A stretch of 64,000 nt of DNA from Nomia melanderi (Eukaryota > Arthropoda > Insecta > Hymenoptera > Halictidae). Shown here piece after piece: positions 12,401 through 25,610 of the stretch. The notes under the pieces are model-generated. The model searched no databases. It was not told where the DNA came from and was given only the letters and a program-made list of their open reading frames with translations. The position numbers were made by a program, and so were the translations under genes. The DNA is taken from positions 10,719,501-10,783,500 of the forward strand of contig NC_135003.1 in the NCBI RefSeq assembly GCF_051020985.1, given 5' to 3'. Within the stretch, counting starts at the first letter, position 1, and every line of letters begins with the position of its first letter.

Positions 12401-15400
12401 AGAAAAACCGGACTGCGAATCTTGCAAAGTGGAAACTCCCGGTAACGTCGATTCACGTAGCCAGGAGCCGGATTGCATAATGCTCCGTCGGAAAATCCTC
12501 GTCGGGGTCGCCGCATCAGCCTCAAAGGGGACTCCGTCTAGCGCGTCGCGGAACTTTTGCGGTTTCTATCGTCGACGACGTCTAACCGGGAGGAGGTTCG
12601 CCGACGCGGCGACTGACTGCTACCGAGGCTCCCGGTGCGGCTGGCCGCGGACGGTGACGCGCATCGGGGAATTTATCGGATGCGAAGGGACACGATGACT
12701 GTTTACCTCGTCGTGGCGCGATCTCGGGAACACGCGAGGCGAAATTGGACCGAGCACCGCTATCTTCGTCGGGTGACTGAATATTTCTTCGCGCGACCGA
12801 GTCGACTGGGGGCGATCTGTTGCTGCTGCGACCCTTTCGCATACCGACTTAGACGAAAGTATCGTTGTGATCAGATATTTTCGAAGGCGGATGGAATATA
12901 TAAATATTTGGTTATGTTTACCGCTTCAAAATTGGAATTCGAAATTTATATAACGAGAAACTGAAATGTTTTCACGACATCAATTACAAACAAAATATGT
13001 TTCTTAGTATTAAAAGTTCATGTCGGACAATTGGAGACACCGAATTTCTCCGGAAAGTATCTTCGATACGAATACAGTGTCACCGCGATCAAGACAGAGG
13101 AAGAATATTACCGAATCGATTTTCAACGGGAAAATTTCAAGAGCGAACGTGACGAAGCTACCGCGGACAGCGCGCGTCCCGTTGACACTTCTGAGACAAT
13201 TAGCCGGCCAGAAATTGGAACAATTATACAAGCGTTACCGTGGGCCAAACTAATGTTCCAAAATAATTGAGGCGGATGGGAGAGCGCGCGGGCGGAAGCC
13301 TTTGTGCCGCGAAGTACCATCGCGTTTGAAATTCCCGGCCGGGCCGGGCTCCCGCGAGTGATTGCGCCGGTACCCCGTTCCCCGCACTAACGAAATAATT
13401 ACTAGTTTGCATAACTCCGTCGCGTGATTCGCGTCCCACGGCCGGGCCGCGTCTAATTATGAAAAATATACGGTTCGACGAGGCCCGAAACGTCACGCGT
13501 TTCCTCTTCGCGTAATGAACTAATTATGGCGGCGCGCGGGGAGCCGAGCAGAACTCGCGGATTACGAGGCCGAAGACCGTGTGTGTTCCCAGACAACGCG
13601 TTGCCATCCGCGGAGCCTAATTTCACGTACCGCTGACGAGAGACAGTCTGCATACTAAGCCCAAAGGAGGACCGGTCGCGCGATATTAATATGCGATCGA
13701 AGCCCTCCTCTTCCGCGTAAGCCGGTTACGACGGAGCATACCGCTTAATTTGATGTTCATTCGATTAATCCGACCCGGTCGTCGGTAGAAATAACAATGG
13801 CGCCGAGCTCTCCCTCTATCTCTGTCTCTGCGGATCGGTATTGACGATTCGACGCGCGCCGCTCGATACTCGTCGCGCCGCGTTTACGTACACTCCGTAG
13901 GTGTAATTGGACGGGGAACCGACGCCTGCTTTTCAAATTCTTTCTCTCTTCCCGCTGCGTAACCGTCCGAATGTCGTTTCATTGTCAAATTGTTGTGTGC
14001 AGGGGGGATTCGGAAGTCGATCTTAAAATGCTTTTTCCTTCGTTCGTAGGTGTCTCGCGTGTCACGGAGACGGGTAACATCACGATTATCTGTCTCGCCG
14101 GAAAGGTTGAACAACGATCAGGTGAAACATTGTGGATAAAAGTATGTGGACGATCGTGGAACGTAATTCTCGCAGAGATAGTCGCTTTTAAATAATGTCG
14201 GTCGGAGAGGTGTGATTTACGCGTTCACCGAACAATGGAGCCGATGCGTCCCTATTGAATATAATTTTCATAAAAAAGGTGGCTCGCACGGATAAACTTC
14301 ATTCAGCGTTTCCAATCTACATACAAGTCGCGGCGGAGTTATCTGGCGAGGTTGAGAGCCAGCGAGCCGGGAGGCAGCACGATTTTCTTTTCAAAACAAG
14401 GGCTCGCCATACATTCCTGGCCCCCGATCGCCGATAACCTTGTACGAGAGCGCGCGGCGCACCGAGTGTTCGCAGGCCCATTTAAAGTATCTCGGGGTCC
14501 ACCTACGGATTCAGCGGTTCCTTTCGCGGGGGCATAACGCGGGGTTAGGCAGGGCCCGAACGTGACACGTAAAAATATCATGCGGGGTACCGATACATCA
14601 CGCGATCAGATAAACGGAACAGGGGAATGGGCTCCGACTTCGTCGTTTGTCGTCCGCGATAGAATCTCGATGGCAGCGCTAAGCGGTGGCTCGCTTTATT
14701 TTTGCACCCAACTATTTTGATGACTCAACTGTTAGACGGACGCGTACACGGACCCGACGACGCACGGGGGCGCGCCCGTTGCCCCTTCGCAACGGATTAC
14801 GGAGATCGAGATCGCGCGGGACAGGGCCGAACCGTTTTTCTAAAACATCGTTAGCGGCCGCGTGAGCCAGATCGGACCTCGAGACAACGGGATTCTGAAA
14901 TCTTCATTCTTATGATCCTAGACCCCGCGAGGAATTAACGTGTTCCCTGTCGACGACAACTTGAAAATTATGCGATACCCTGGGCGTCATCGGTGTTGGT
15001 CTTGTTAGGGGATTGTAGCGTTGTTAAAGGATTTCGTGTACGATGAACATGGGTAGGAAGATTGTGAAGATAGAAGACTGGAGGTACGGAATATATAGTT
15101 CAGAGAGATGAAGGAACAAGGTGTGTAATCTGAACGAGGAATTTGTAACAATTATTGTTACAACGGTTTATAGTCTTCTAGTGAATGAGAAGAGAATAGG
15201 AATATCGTGGCGTATGTAACAAACACGAGATGAAATATAGCGTTTAGCAACTGTTTTTAAGTACTCTTTTCAAATCTGTAAGAATATTAAACTGTGATGT
15301 AGCTGAAAGGTCAAAATTTTAAATAACTCGTTCAGCGACGATACATCATTAATATTATTAACAGTGTATTTTTTGGTGATGTAAGTATTAACTGTTCACC

Positions 15401-17159
15401 AGTCGCGGTTATCGTATAATGACTTTATTGATAAAGCAATCCTATTCTGGGTATTTTCTGGGTATATTCTCGCCTCCCCGCGAAAATTTAACGTGACAGT
15501 CTCGTCAACGTTTCTCTTCAACTTCGCCAGGCAATATTTGCGCTGCACGCGTTGATTATTTACACGTACACAGAACGCGAATATTCATCATCGGACCGAC
15601 GCGAGTCGTCGCTACGTTTTGGGTACACGTCGCGGGACGTTAATATCGACAGCCTCGAATGATATTGACACGCGAAACATTAACCCGTATAATTATTCCT
15701 TAGCCGAATTCCGACACCGTCGCTGGCAGGTGCACTAAATACCGAGAGACACCAGCGCGAATAATTTCCACTTTGTTTGCTCGCGATATAACGAACAATC
15801 CGTAAACAAATACCCGTTCCATTCGCGGCATGTTACTCTAATTTCCACATAAATGATCAACGGAAAGAATCTCTATCTCGTTAACGGATAAATTGAAATG
15901 AAATCAATACGAACATGCAAGCTTCGAACACAGAAACCCTAAGGTTTATTTACTATTCATTCACCATTTATTTGCCGGTTTGCCATTTCAATCCAAAGGG
16001 ACTGGCGCAGGAGAATGAAATGCAAATATTGGTGTACCTCTCCAAATTGAAATATTCGACAAACGGAAAATCACCATTCTCAAAAATCTGTCAACGCAGA
16101 ATCTGAATCAGTTATAATCAATAATAATTTTCTGTATCTTAATTAAATCTCCGGCTCGCGAGCCCCTCGTTATTAGGGCTCGTTTGCACCGGATACTTGA
16201 AAACAGTTCGAAGACACGGTACACTTTAACTGCATATCAATAGCCCCATTATCGAGGCGAGCCAGCCCTTTAGGAGCTCGACGGGCGCAACGCAGACCGC
16301 TCGTGCCTAGCCTCGCAACCATAAATCGTAGGCTCCGCGGCGGGCGAATCGCAACACGAGCGTAATCTCTTTTACTTCGGGTTAAGCCCGTGCCGAGTAG
16401 CAGGCCGCCGCGGCGGACGGCTCTATCGCGCGATCTACTTCTGAGTTAATTACCGTCGAAATAAAGAACTGGGTCGACCGTTCGGAATCCCGGGAACGAA
16501 AACGACCGGCGATAACGAGTCCATCCCCGTCCGGAGCCGATAAAACGTAAACGCCGACGCCGTCCGCGCATATCGAGGCATGACGCTCCGCTGGACCGTG
16601 ACTCGGCCCGATTAGCCAACCGTGAACAGTTGAATTCCTGTCACTTTCGCTGATATTCGAGTCCAGCCCTCTCGATCGTTGATTAACGGGTGTTAATCGT
16701 AGAATCCTACTATCGTACACGAATAATAACTCAATATCTTCGGTTGCAATAATCGCATGATACTCGACGAAACGTTCATTTCCGATTGCCCTTCTTAACC
16801 GAGATTTTGTGTGACTTTCCGGAGGGGAAGGCTCGAATTTAATAGCCGCGAGAGCATTCGAATTAGAAATTAATTGGGGAACGCTCGGTGTAATTAGAAA
16901 TTCTATAAAGGTATACGACGGGGAGTATGATTTAATTAAATCGTTTCGGTAAAAGAGTTAATCAATGCACCGCTCGTGCAGGTGCACTGTTCAATTTTCC
17001 AAAGTGCCCGTGATAAATAATTCCCGGGCTGCGGGGGTGGCTGTGTACCACGGGATCGCGCGCTCGACCGTTCAATTTTTCCCGTAAATCCATCAAATGA
17101 TCCTCGGGCGAGCACTTCGCGCGGAATTATCTTTCACGGCGGGAACCACATAAATCAAA
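12401..17159. other. Non-coding, presumed intron immediately 3' of the DOMON exon
   Basis: I looked on the minus strand for the expected next exon (the continuation with a V-I-W motif) and did not find it. Candidates at about 14870 and 16620 failed on residues. GC-rich to about 15000, then AT-rich from 15000 to 16150. Confidence 0.4.
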
Positions 17160-17167
17160 CCACCTAC
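17160..17167 (-). other. Splice donor
   Basis: On the minus strand the exon ends ATCACG and the intron begins GTAGGTGG, a good donor match. Cutting here leaves the exon a whole number of codons and ends the peptide at K-I-T, where vertebrate MOXD1 continues with the segment leading into a conserved V-I-W motif. Confidence 0.75.
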
Positions 17168-17317
17168 CGTGATCTTGAGGTCCCGCAGGTCGCACGTATC
17201 GTACCGCCTCGAGAAACGTAGAACGGTGTGCGTCTTGTTCTCGTAACCCAATAGGAGAGTGTAGTCTTGGCTCGAGTCCATCACCGGGTCCTTGTTGGCA
17301 CCCTTCACGTGCCGGTC
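17168..17317 (-). CDS. olf413: Internal exon of a DBH-like copper monooxygenase (MOXD1/olf413 type), part of the DOMON domain
   Basis: Seen: a 50-codon exon in phase 0 at both ends, starting D-R-H-V-K-G and ending D-L-R-D-L-K-I-T. It carries the motifs SQDYTLLLGYEN, THTVLRFSRR and DTCD. The acceptor is TTTTCAG and the donor is GTAGGT. Known: MOXD1 and insect MOXD1 homologs are secretory-pathway relatives of dopamine beta-hydroxylase, built as DOMON domain, then Cu2_monooxygen and Cu2_monoox_C domains; the substrate of this subgroup is not established. The QDY...EN-x-THT...TCD order is typical of the second half of their DOMON domain, and the Cys of DTCD is conserved. The N-K-T triplet is a potential N-glycosylation site at a position that also carries a sequon in the family. 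This exon holds no copper ligands. Inference: ortholog of Drosophila olf413 (MOXD1 homolog 2). Other MOXD1 paralogs are possible; tyramine and dopamine beta-hydroxylase fit less well because they lack the GYEN-THT pattern. The open frame continues past the donor to 17093, so an intron-retaining transcript would add 25 residues before a stop. Confidence 0.85.
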
Positions 17318-17345
17318 CTGAAAATGCAATAACTTTACGTTAAAC
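17318..17345 (-). other. Splice acceptor with branch-point-like sequence
   Basis: Read on the minus strand, the sequence before the exon is GAGTTTAACGTAAAGTTATT followed by GCATTTTCAG. The CAG at 17320-17318 is directly followed by the GAC codon. TTTAAC about 24 bases upstream fits an insect branch point. The pyrimidine tract is short, which is common in insects. Confidence 0.75.
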
Positions 17346-18385
17346 TCGGCGCCAATCGACCGGCAAAAACATTAGGATAATGCTAGATCGCGCGTCGCAA
17401 ACGTTACATTCTTGGAATCGGGCTTCCGACTATACGAAACTTTTATGTGTAGTACGTGATTCACATTGAATCGTTTAACCTGTTACTAACTTTGCGACGA
17501 TCCTGACTTCAAATATATTTACATTTAAAATAATATTCAAAAAGGAAGCAGTATTTAGAATTCCGTTGGAATTTTTCGAAATACAAGGGTATCTTGGACG
17601 ACAATATCGTTTTATAGCAAAAATACTATCCCAATACTGTTAAAATCTAAAATTTCCATTCAAATCAAAGAAAATTCCCCCTGAAATTCTATTGGTTTAA
17701 AATTTCAAACGATTTATAGTAATAATGGAATGAAATAAAAGCAGTTCCACCTGAACTACAAATATATGTTAATTATCCCTACGAGGCCGCATCCGAAAGC
17801 CCGATTCCCACAAGAAAATAACAAAATCCCAAGGCCCGGACCGCAAGAAACCGAAAGTATTCCATTTCAAACGTCTCTGTCACGTGTCAACGATTTCTTA
17901 TCGCCGTCCTAACCGCGGAATCTCACGATACACGGATTCCCCGGACGAGAATCCGCCGAACCGTCGCGAACAAGGTGAGAGTCGGATCTACGAGGCGAAA
18001 TTCGCCAGGAGAAAGAGAGCAACGTCGAAGCGAAACTATTCGACCGCGCCGCCTTTTTTCTGGGCTTGAACCGTCTCGGAAGGACACACCTAACCCAGAC
18101 AACGGGTGCAACGTCGCAGGAACCCGACGGGTTAGTTAACCATCCCGAAGGCGGCGTTTGAATCCTCGCAGGCTCGAAAACAAGTTTTTCTGCGAGATTC
18201 CCGGTCGCCGCCTCAATATAATTATCCGCGGTGCGCGTCGGCTGCTCGACGCCGACGACGCCTTCCGCGCCGCCGCCATTGTTCGTCCGTAAACGACCGA
18301 GCCGCTTTTTTCTTGGCTTTTCGGCGAGCTTTATTAGAATTTAATTTACCACCGAGGAACAGACCCGAAGGGGATGGAGAGTAGC

Positions 18386-18414
18386 GAAGAGAGAGAAAGA
18401 GAGAGAGAGAAAGA
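18386..18414 (+). repeat. Purine-only GA-rich tract
   Basis: Twenty-nine consecutive purines made mostly of GA dinucleotides. In insects such runs can bind GAGA-type factors, but simple-repeat origin is sufficient. Confidence 0.85.
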
Positions 18415-21400
18415 CCAGATCTCCGGGCACATACACGCGGTTACGGCGTGAGCCCCGACGAGTCACGCGTGTTATACTTCTGGGCTCCTTTTGTCCCGGC
18501 ATTCTTCTGCTCCGCCATTCGTCTCACCTGTGAGTCGCATACATGCGGCGCGAGGGCAGACGTATGCGAAAATACGGCTGCAGGTACGGCCGGGCAGGGC
18601 CACCGGGGCAAAGAGGGGGAGCGGCACGGTGCATCGTGGAGAAGAAAGAACACCGGAATATCCATTTATGTTAGCCCCGACGCGTGAAAGGCTCGAAAGA
18701 GGGCAGCGCGCGGAGAATGGCCTGATTGGATATAAAATATAAAGCGTTTGAAATAAAAACTTGCTGCCGCGCGAGGGACCGAGTCGCAAAAACAACGGAC
18801 TCTCTGCGGTGGGGAAATAATAAAAGAAAAAAAGGAATCGCGGAAAAGAAGAAACACTGGACGCAGGTGTAGGGAACCGCGACGGGGAACGATATTGTCA
18901 AAGTTACTTAGCGCTCTCGCGTCGGCGATTTTACGGCGATTTTTATTAACGATCTCGTTTTCCCGTTCGTTAGAAATCTCGGTCGTGTTTTTCCGCGCCT
19001 CGTGTCTCTTTTGTCCGGAACGCGTCGCCCGGCGCCTGCAATGGACACGGAGACTGTGTTTGAAAATGTAACGCAGTGAATCTGGGAGAAAATTCGAATT
19101 CCTCGAGGAAACAAGGACCATTCTTTCGCTTTGAAAGCGCGACGATCGACGGCTTTGAGCCCGGCAGTCACCGACGATATTGCTTCCGCGTTTAACGTTT
19201 CGATAAAGGCTTCCCTCGACCGACGCGCGCGCGCACGCTGTTAGCTAACAATTATGGTCCTTTTGTCCCGAGCGACGCGGGGAATCCGAGTCGCTGAAAA
19301 TAAGATGCCACGGATTTAAACCGTGCCGCGAGCGCCATTGCGCCGGGCGCTGTTTATTGCCCGATGGCCGCGGGTTTAATTGTACACCGGACGGGCCAGT
19401 CGGGGAGGAAATTAAATTCTTTAAGCGTGCTCGCCGCCCGGACGGAGAAAGGTTCCGTTTAAACTTGCTGCGGCCGCCCAGCTCGATAACCGTGTGCCTC
19501 TCTCCCCGTCGCGATACGAAAAACTATTTATAACCGCAACTTTGATCCGCGTTCATTATAAAACCTCCCCGGAGAGGAATAACGTTACGCCACGGTTTTC
19601 CTTCAGAGAAAACTTCGACTTTGTTCCAGCTGCTTCGGGGTAACGTCGCGCGTCAGCATACTCGATGCATATGCACCGTTGTTTCGAGGTCACGAATAAC
19701 GTTTATGTGTCGAGCTATTGGGTAATACATCGTCGAGATGATACGCCGTTAGAAAGAAAATAAATTAGAGTACAAATTACATCTAAAACCTGAGAGATGA
19801 TGATAATAATTGACATAACTTTAGGCTTTACACCTGTGCGCTTGTCTCTATTGTATCACAGGAAACAACGTTCATCGTAATTTCCTAGTTCCGAAGCCGC
19901 AATCGCGTTTGCGTGATCCGATGTATAAAGAAAGAGACTGGGGAAGAAATGTAATTTAATAAGAAGTTACAAGTGGTACCGATTCAGATTAACCGCAAAT
20001 GAACGGCAGGATCGGACCCCTACGAAAAAGTTCAATTTCCTCGCGTCTACGCTCCACCCGATTATTCTTGGCCATTATTCCGCCGCGAGCAAATAAACCG
20101 TGCAGCGACGATCGAAACGCGGAAGGGCGGGCGCCTTGGACGTCCGAGCGAGACTAAATTTCACGATGTAACCGGGAGAGAGCCCGGGAAACCGCGAGCT
20201 CCCCTAAAAACCCGTGGCCATTGGAACGTGGCGCGAGACGACGGCCGAGTAATAAATAATTTCCAGTGCCGTCTCGCGCAACTTCTTCAATTTCCGCCGC
20301 CGTGTCGGAAGCGGGGAGCATACTTTTTCCCTCCTCCGCCTCCTCCGCCTCACCGGCCCCGTCGAAAGCCAGGCCGACGCAGCCGACACACGACCGATCG
20401 GACGTCCAACGAACGACGCGACGGCTCTTACATCCAACCTTTCCAGCGCGACCGCCAGCCAGTCTACGTGCTCGCGGGAACTTTCAGCTCGTTTCAGCGC
20501 GTGCAGCGTTCGTCATCAATTTCGTGTACAAGCGACGCGATCCGGGCGGGGGTGGCGGCTTGCGCGGAATTTCTGCCGCTTGCGCGGCGCGCGTTCGTTC
20601 ACCGGGTATAAGGTGTTATATGTTCGGCAATCTAAGAAGACATTATTTCGCAACCCCGGCGTTGATGGTGGAATATATGAAAGGAAATTTCTTTGTGTAG
20701 TATTTCGTTTTGTAGAGAATCACTAATGTGATTTTTAATTCCTCATTGATGCGAGGGTTGATCGGAAGAATCGATAGATATCAGTTTTGCAAGACATAAT
20801 ATTATTCATTCGATAATAGTACTTTGAAATATCTATACGAGAAACTTAATGAAAATGTTGAACATGCTGTGACATTAACATCGGGTAACTTTTTAAGGGG
20901 TAAAATAAAATCCTCATTAAACTCCGTTAAAAAGACGAAGCGCAGAAATGTCGCGTTCCTAGGCGTATTCCAGGCTCGCTCCGCGACACCCTGTACAGGT
21001 TCGAATCGAGCGCGCGAACGCGGTCGTCGAACGATAAGAGGAAATCGGATCGAATCACGTACCGCAGTAAACTCGTAGATATATAGGTTTCCCCTAGCCC
21101 CAGTGTAGGTGGTGGAGGACGGGGTAAAGGGGCGAGCGGTCGAGCGTTACGAAGAAAGGGACAGCGAAAGGGGGAAACATCGTTGTCGCTCGTGGAAATC
21201 GTCCGCGGGTGGACGAGCGTGTTCCGTTTCCGCGAGCGCTCGTGTCCCGGCGAGCGACGTGCAATTGTCTTCCGCGCTGTCCCCATCGGCCGTTGCAACT
21301 GTTTATTGTCGCGACCAGGTACTCGCGCGCGGTTGATACCACGGGATACCACGAAAGAATGCCGCGCGCGGCCAATGTCCCGCAATTATACGAATTATGT

Positions 21401-23741
21401 CTGCCGCTATTCAACGCGCGCTGATCGCGGATAATGACGTCCGCATGACGCATGCATCACCGCGATGAAAACGGGACGTGAAGATGCTCAAAACATCGAA
21501 ACCAGTTTAACTACTCCGAATGAGATACACCTTTCGGCTTTCGATTCGCTGATCTTCTCAGTGATCACGTGCTTTCGAATCATATGATAGTACTTGTAGT
21601 AGAGTCTATTGATTATCATTCGATATTAGTGCAACCGATTGTTCGTTGTCGTATCAGTATTATTCTGACGTAAAATATTTATTTCGTTTGTAATGCAAGC
21701 GACTGAACTACGATGTCAATGCTAAACTTGAGGTTATCAAACGGAGTTGGTATTATAATATATTTGTTTTCTTATAAATACGTAAAATCCTTGATACGCT
21801 AACGACTCCATTGAGACGTTACATCGGGTGCAGATGGCACACAGGGAAGTTAGACTCGGAAAGCAGATATTGACTCAAGCCGACGAACGCGCGAGACCTG
21901 GGAAGAAAGTTTTCGTAAGTTGATCGTCGGTCTCGCGTGCAGGGCATTATTTGCGCGTTTACATACGCCATCCGGGGGTTGCTAAAAAAATCAGGAAGTC
22001 CGCGCCGTTATGAAACGCTATCGCGATAGAGGCGCCGTATCCGCGGCTATACGTGTCCCACGGTACCACTACCTTCTCCTTGCCATCGGTTGTCGTCCCC
22101 ATAAGTATTTATTGCCGCGTGGGCGTCGTGGTATAGCAAACACTCGGCCAAGCTCGGACACGGGGAGTCAGCTGTTCCGGTATTATGCAACTTTTTAATT
22201 ATTTATCGATCGTACCGCGTCCTCCACGAACTGGAGCTGTGTTCCGCGTGTAACGCAGCCAACGGGGAACGGAAAATCGCCGGGACCGCGCGTCGAAACA
22301 CGGAACGCCCGAGACCCAAGCGCGCAACGGGTGATTACAGCTTATTACTCTGACCTTCGTACGACTAAAATAGCAGAGTGCGGTTGAGCGAAATGGTCCT
22401 ACTCGAACTAGGTTAAAGCTGTTCCAACGATGTTACGCAAGACGTATCGCGATACAGCGATAAAACGTGGACGGTTGAGTTCAGGGTAGAAAAACTTGGC
22501 CCACTTAATCTTGTTTCCAAACTATGGACGTTCCTGGTAGCTTTTTGGCAGATTCTTCGGGCAGAAGTATAATTATCTTTCCATATATTCATCGAAATAC
22601 TTGTCACTCTTGCAATTTTACGTCAGGCAAAATTCGTGTACAAACTTGCACCAGCATTCAATTTTGTTATTAAAAATCTGAGAACGAGTATGATCAGCAC
22701 TGGAGAACGAATTAGAAAGCTTCCCAGTTTCTGTTTTAACTATCTCGTTATGGTGAGACGTCGGAACCAATCAGTGGATTCTTTCTCCCTAGTTAATGCA
22801 ATTACCGGGGCCACCGTTGATTAAGTTACGCGGTCGTATCGCTTAGCCCGCAATCAGGCCGGTAATCGAGGATCGGCACTTCCGTAAATCTAAGCGTTTC
22901 GTTGCGCACAGGCGACGCGTGCACGGGAGTCTCGCATTCCGCGCGTCGACGTCCCGCGTTGTTGTAATTGTCCTTGGCGTTCTATTGAACGGTTACCCCG
23001 CATTCAACGGCAACAGATTCTGCGGCCCGGGAAAATTATAGTAATTACGCAACGGCCCAATTCGCGATTTACCTGCCGACGCTGTGACCCCTCGGCGACA
23101 ACAGCTATAATAATGATTCCCCGCGCAAACCGTCCGCGATCCTATGGATGGCTTGATCACGCGTGCACGATAAGCACGACGGAAACAATCGCCGGACGCG
23201 GTAATTGTTAATAAATCGTAGTTGCGTTCTTGCCACGCTCACGAATGTCGCGAACACGAGCTGCGAGCGAGAAGAAACGCGAGAAACGTTTCCGGAAATT
23301 CCATCTGGGGGTTTTTTTCTCTTTTCATTCGTAATTACGAGTGACACGGAACAAATACAGATGGATGGCTAAGATTAGCGCTAAGCTGCGTGCACGTTGC
23401 GATGATAACGCACGGTTTTGTCGAGAGGTTTGAAAAGTGGACTGCTTGAAAAATCTGTTGAAAACTCGTATAGCGAAGTAAACATCGTGAATTCTCATTT
23501 ATATAAAAATTTGATTTCAGTAAAGTTTGAACTTCTTCGGAGTTTAGGGATAAACACTCTTGCGAGAACTCGTAAAGTCTGTTCTCCACGCCGAGAAAAC
23601 ATCTTCATATTCTCCACGACATAGACGGATCCTCCAAGTTCGATGTCCTTATTTCTAATGCAACGTAAGAGCCGAACTGCATGACATTCTAGTTTTCACT
23701 GGCTACTTTCCAATAAAAATCTCTGTAACTGCCGACAGCTG

Positions 23742-23761
23742 AATGACCCGACATGGTCATT
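23742..23761. repeat. Short hairpin, 7-bp stem
   Basis: AATGACC, a 6-base loop CGACAT, then GGTCATT. The 9-mer CGACAGCTG occurs on both sides (23733 and 23768), so the site is a compact cluster of inverted and direct repeats including two CAGCTG E-boxes. Confidence 0.5.
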
Positions 23762-25514
23762 GGCCCGACGACAGCTGTGTTTGGTCTCATTTGGTTCTCA
23801 TTCACGCCACACGCGTACCAAGTCCATCTCATAAATCCTTCGAAGACAAAGTAGCGTTCCGCCGCGACGGTCGTACGTTGTTTAAAATATCTTAATGCGA
23901 GAGCGAGCGTGTGTGGTTGCGAGCACGGTGAAATTGTGCCAATTAGTCGTCATCCTACACTTCAACGACTTCCATTGTCTCGTGTATTGTGCATCATCCG
24001 CAAGAATGGAAACGATTTGGTGGATGACACTTGTGTCAGCAGGATGAAATGAGGTTGAAATATGTACAATCCGTCAGGTGGATGAAACTCATTAGAACAA
24101 TTACCTTAATTGTTGCCGGCAAAATCGGAGACGACAGAGCCGAAATTTTGAAAAGAAAATTTAACCAGCTAAATGTACAAGTTTATATTAGATGCGCCGG
24201 AGAAAATTGATTATTTTCAGTTTAGACAAAACGCTTTATTATTTCCTATCAATTTTGAAATATTAACTCAAAATATAATTCCCTTCTTATGTTAGGACAA
24301 TTTTCCATCTAGTTATACATTATTCAAATCTACTTTTAAAGGAATTCACAGATTAAAGACGAATATCAAAAATAATGGATCACCTTCCTGTCCGTCCAAT
24401 ATTTCATGGGAATAGTCGAGAAGTATTTCTTAGGTTAGTGGTCATTAGGGAAGATTACAGGATCCTGTAGGCAGTGCGGAGAATTCTTCACGCGCACCCT
24501 CTGTCGAGGGTCTACTCGATCGATTTCACGTGCCGGACAATTATGTCAATTACTCCGGCCCGATTCGTCGATCGCGATAATGCGACGCGACGTCACCCAC
24601 GCTGACAGCGGCATCCTACCCGACCGGCTAATGATAGTGCTTAATGGGCTCGAATAGCGTCAAGAACGAGATCGATAGCCGAAATTCCCATAGCGAAAGC
24701 GTCAAATCGAGGATCGAAGATGATTGCAATTGTACTCCGCTTTATCGGACAGATTACGCGATTATCGGCTCGGTGGTTTGTATTAAATCGCGTGGCACGA
24801 TCCCATAAACCTGAAAACATCACGGTTCTGTGATTGAAAGGGGATTCCACAGATGGAAGACGAATGCTGCGCGTGTTTTATCCGTGCAACGGACATATTG
24901 TAGTCACTCATAACAACAATGCCATTATTATAGCTTTACCATCGCATATTTGATCATTGTCCTACATTCTCCGTTAAAACAGCATAAATTCTTTACAATA
25001 TAACTTATTGGATTTTCACGATAAAAAATAATCCACAGCCAGTCTTAGAACATTCTACAACGAAGTGGGGTCACTAAAAAAAAAGAAAGGAAGATAATCC
25101 GATATCCTTTTCGACGGCTCGTAAAACTTAAAAATCAGCAACCTGTTACGCAAATCGTTCGACTCGTCGGAAAAGGAACAGTTTCCTGATTTCAATTTCA
25201 GATTTACGTTCCGGGAGCATGGTAGCGTTTTGCCAGCAACCACGATCAACTATTCCAACCCGAGCGCACACTCGCACCGGCACGTAGGTACACTCACCGA
25301 AGAGACGTGCACACGATCTTCGGCCCGTCATAAAACAGTTATCGTCGCGCGGCGATCTAGGCGGGCGGGCTAACCCCGTCTCGTTTGTCGCAATGCGTAC
25401 AACGAGATCGTGGATTTTATTCGCTGTGCTCGTTTCCACGAGTGTCCGCGTAATCATTAACGGTGGCCGTGTTCCTCTGCCGCGCGGCCCGATGCTATCG
25501 GCCCGATAAATAAA

Positions 25515-25610
25515 CGTCGGGTTCGCGCGTCCACGGCGCTCCTCAGGCGTGAAACGTCCGCCGGCCGGTCTCCGCCGAAATCATAAAATTGATAACGACA
25601 ACCGCACGCA
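25515..25610 (+). repeat. Dispersed repeat copy A
   Basis: Starts CGTCGGGTTC, contains GCGTGAAACGT, then the 19-mer GAAATCATAAAATTGATAA at 25577-25595, and ends near GCACGCATC. The same landmarks occur in the same order and nearly the same spacing at 27186-27300, so the two are related copies. Confidence 0.55.

Larger units (their letters stand above)
17346..25514. other. Non-coding, presumed intron 5' of the DOMON exon
   Basis: No exon recognised. GC-rich islands at 18450-19170 and 20200-21450 keep frames open on both strands for up to about 150 codons. AT-rich patches occur at 21500-21800 and 24150-24400. A CAG|GTGAGA junction on the minus strand at 18528/18527 and a small hairpin at 23742-23761 are the only notable sites. 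Confidence 0.4.

Noticed and set aside
16382..16720. Minus-strand frame containing N-S-T-V, where the next MOXD1 exon could begin
   Set aside because: The following residues lack the expected V-I-W motif and no acceptor is positioned before it.
20990..21012. GGTTCGAATCG, a near match to a tRNA B box
   Set aside because: The flanks cannot form a T stem and there is no A box or acceptor stem.
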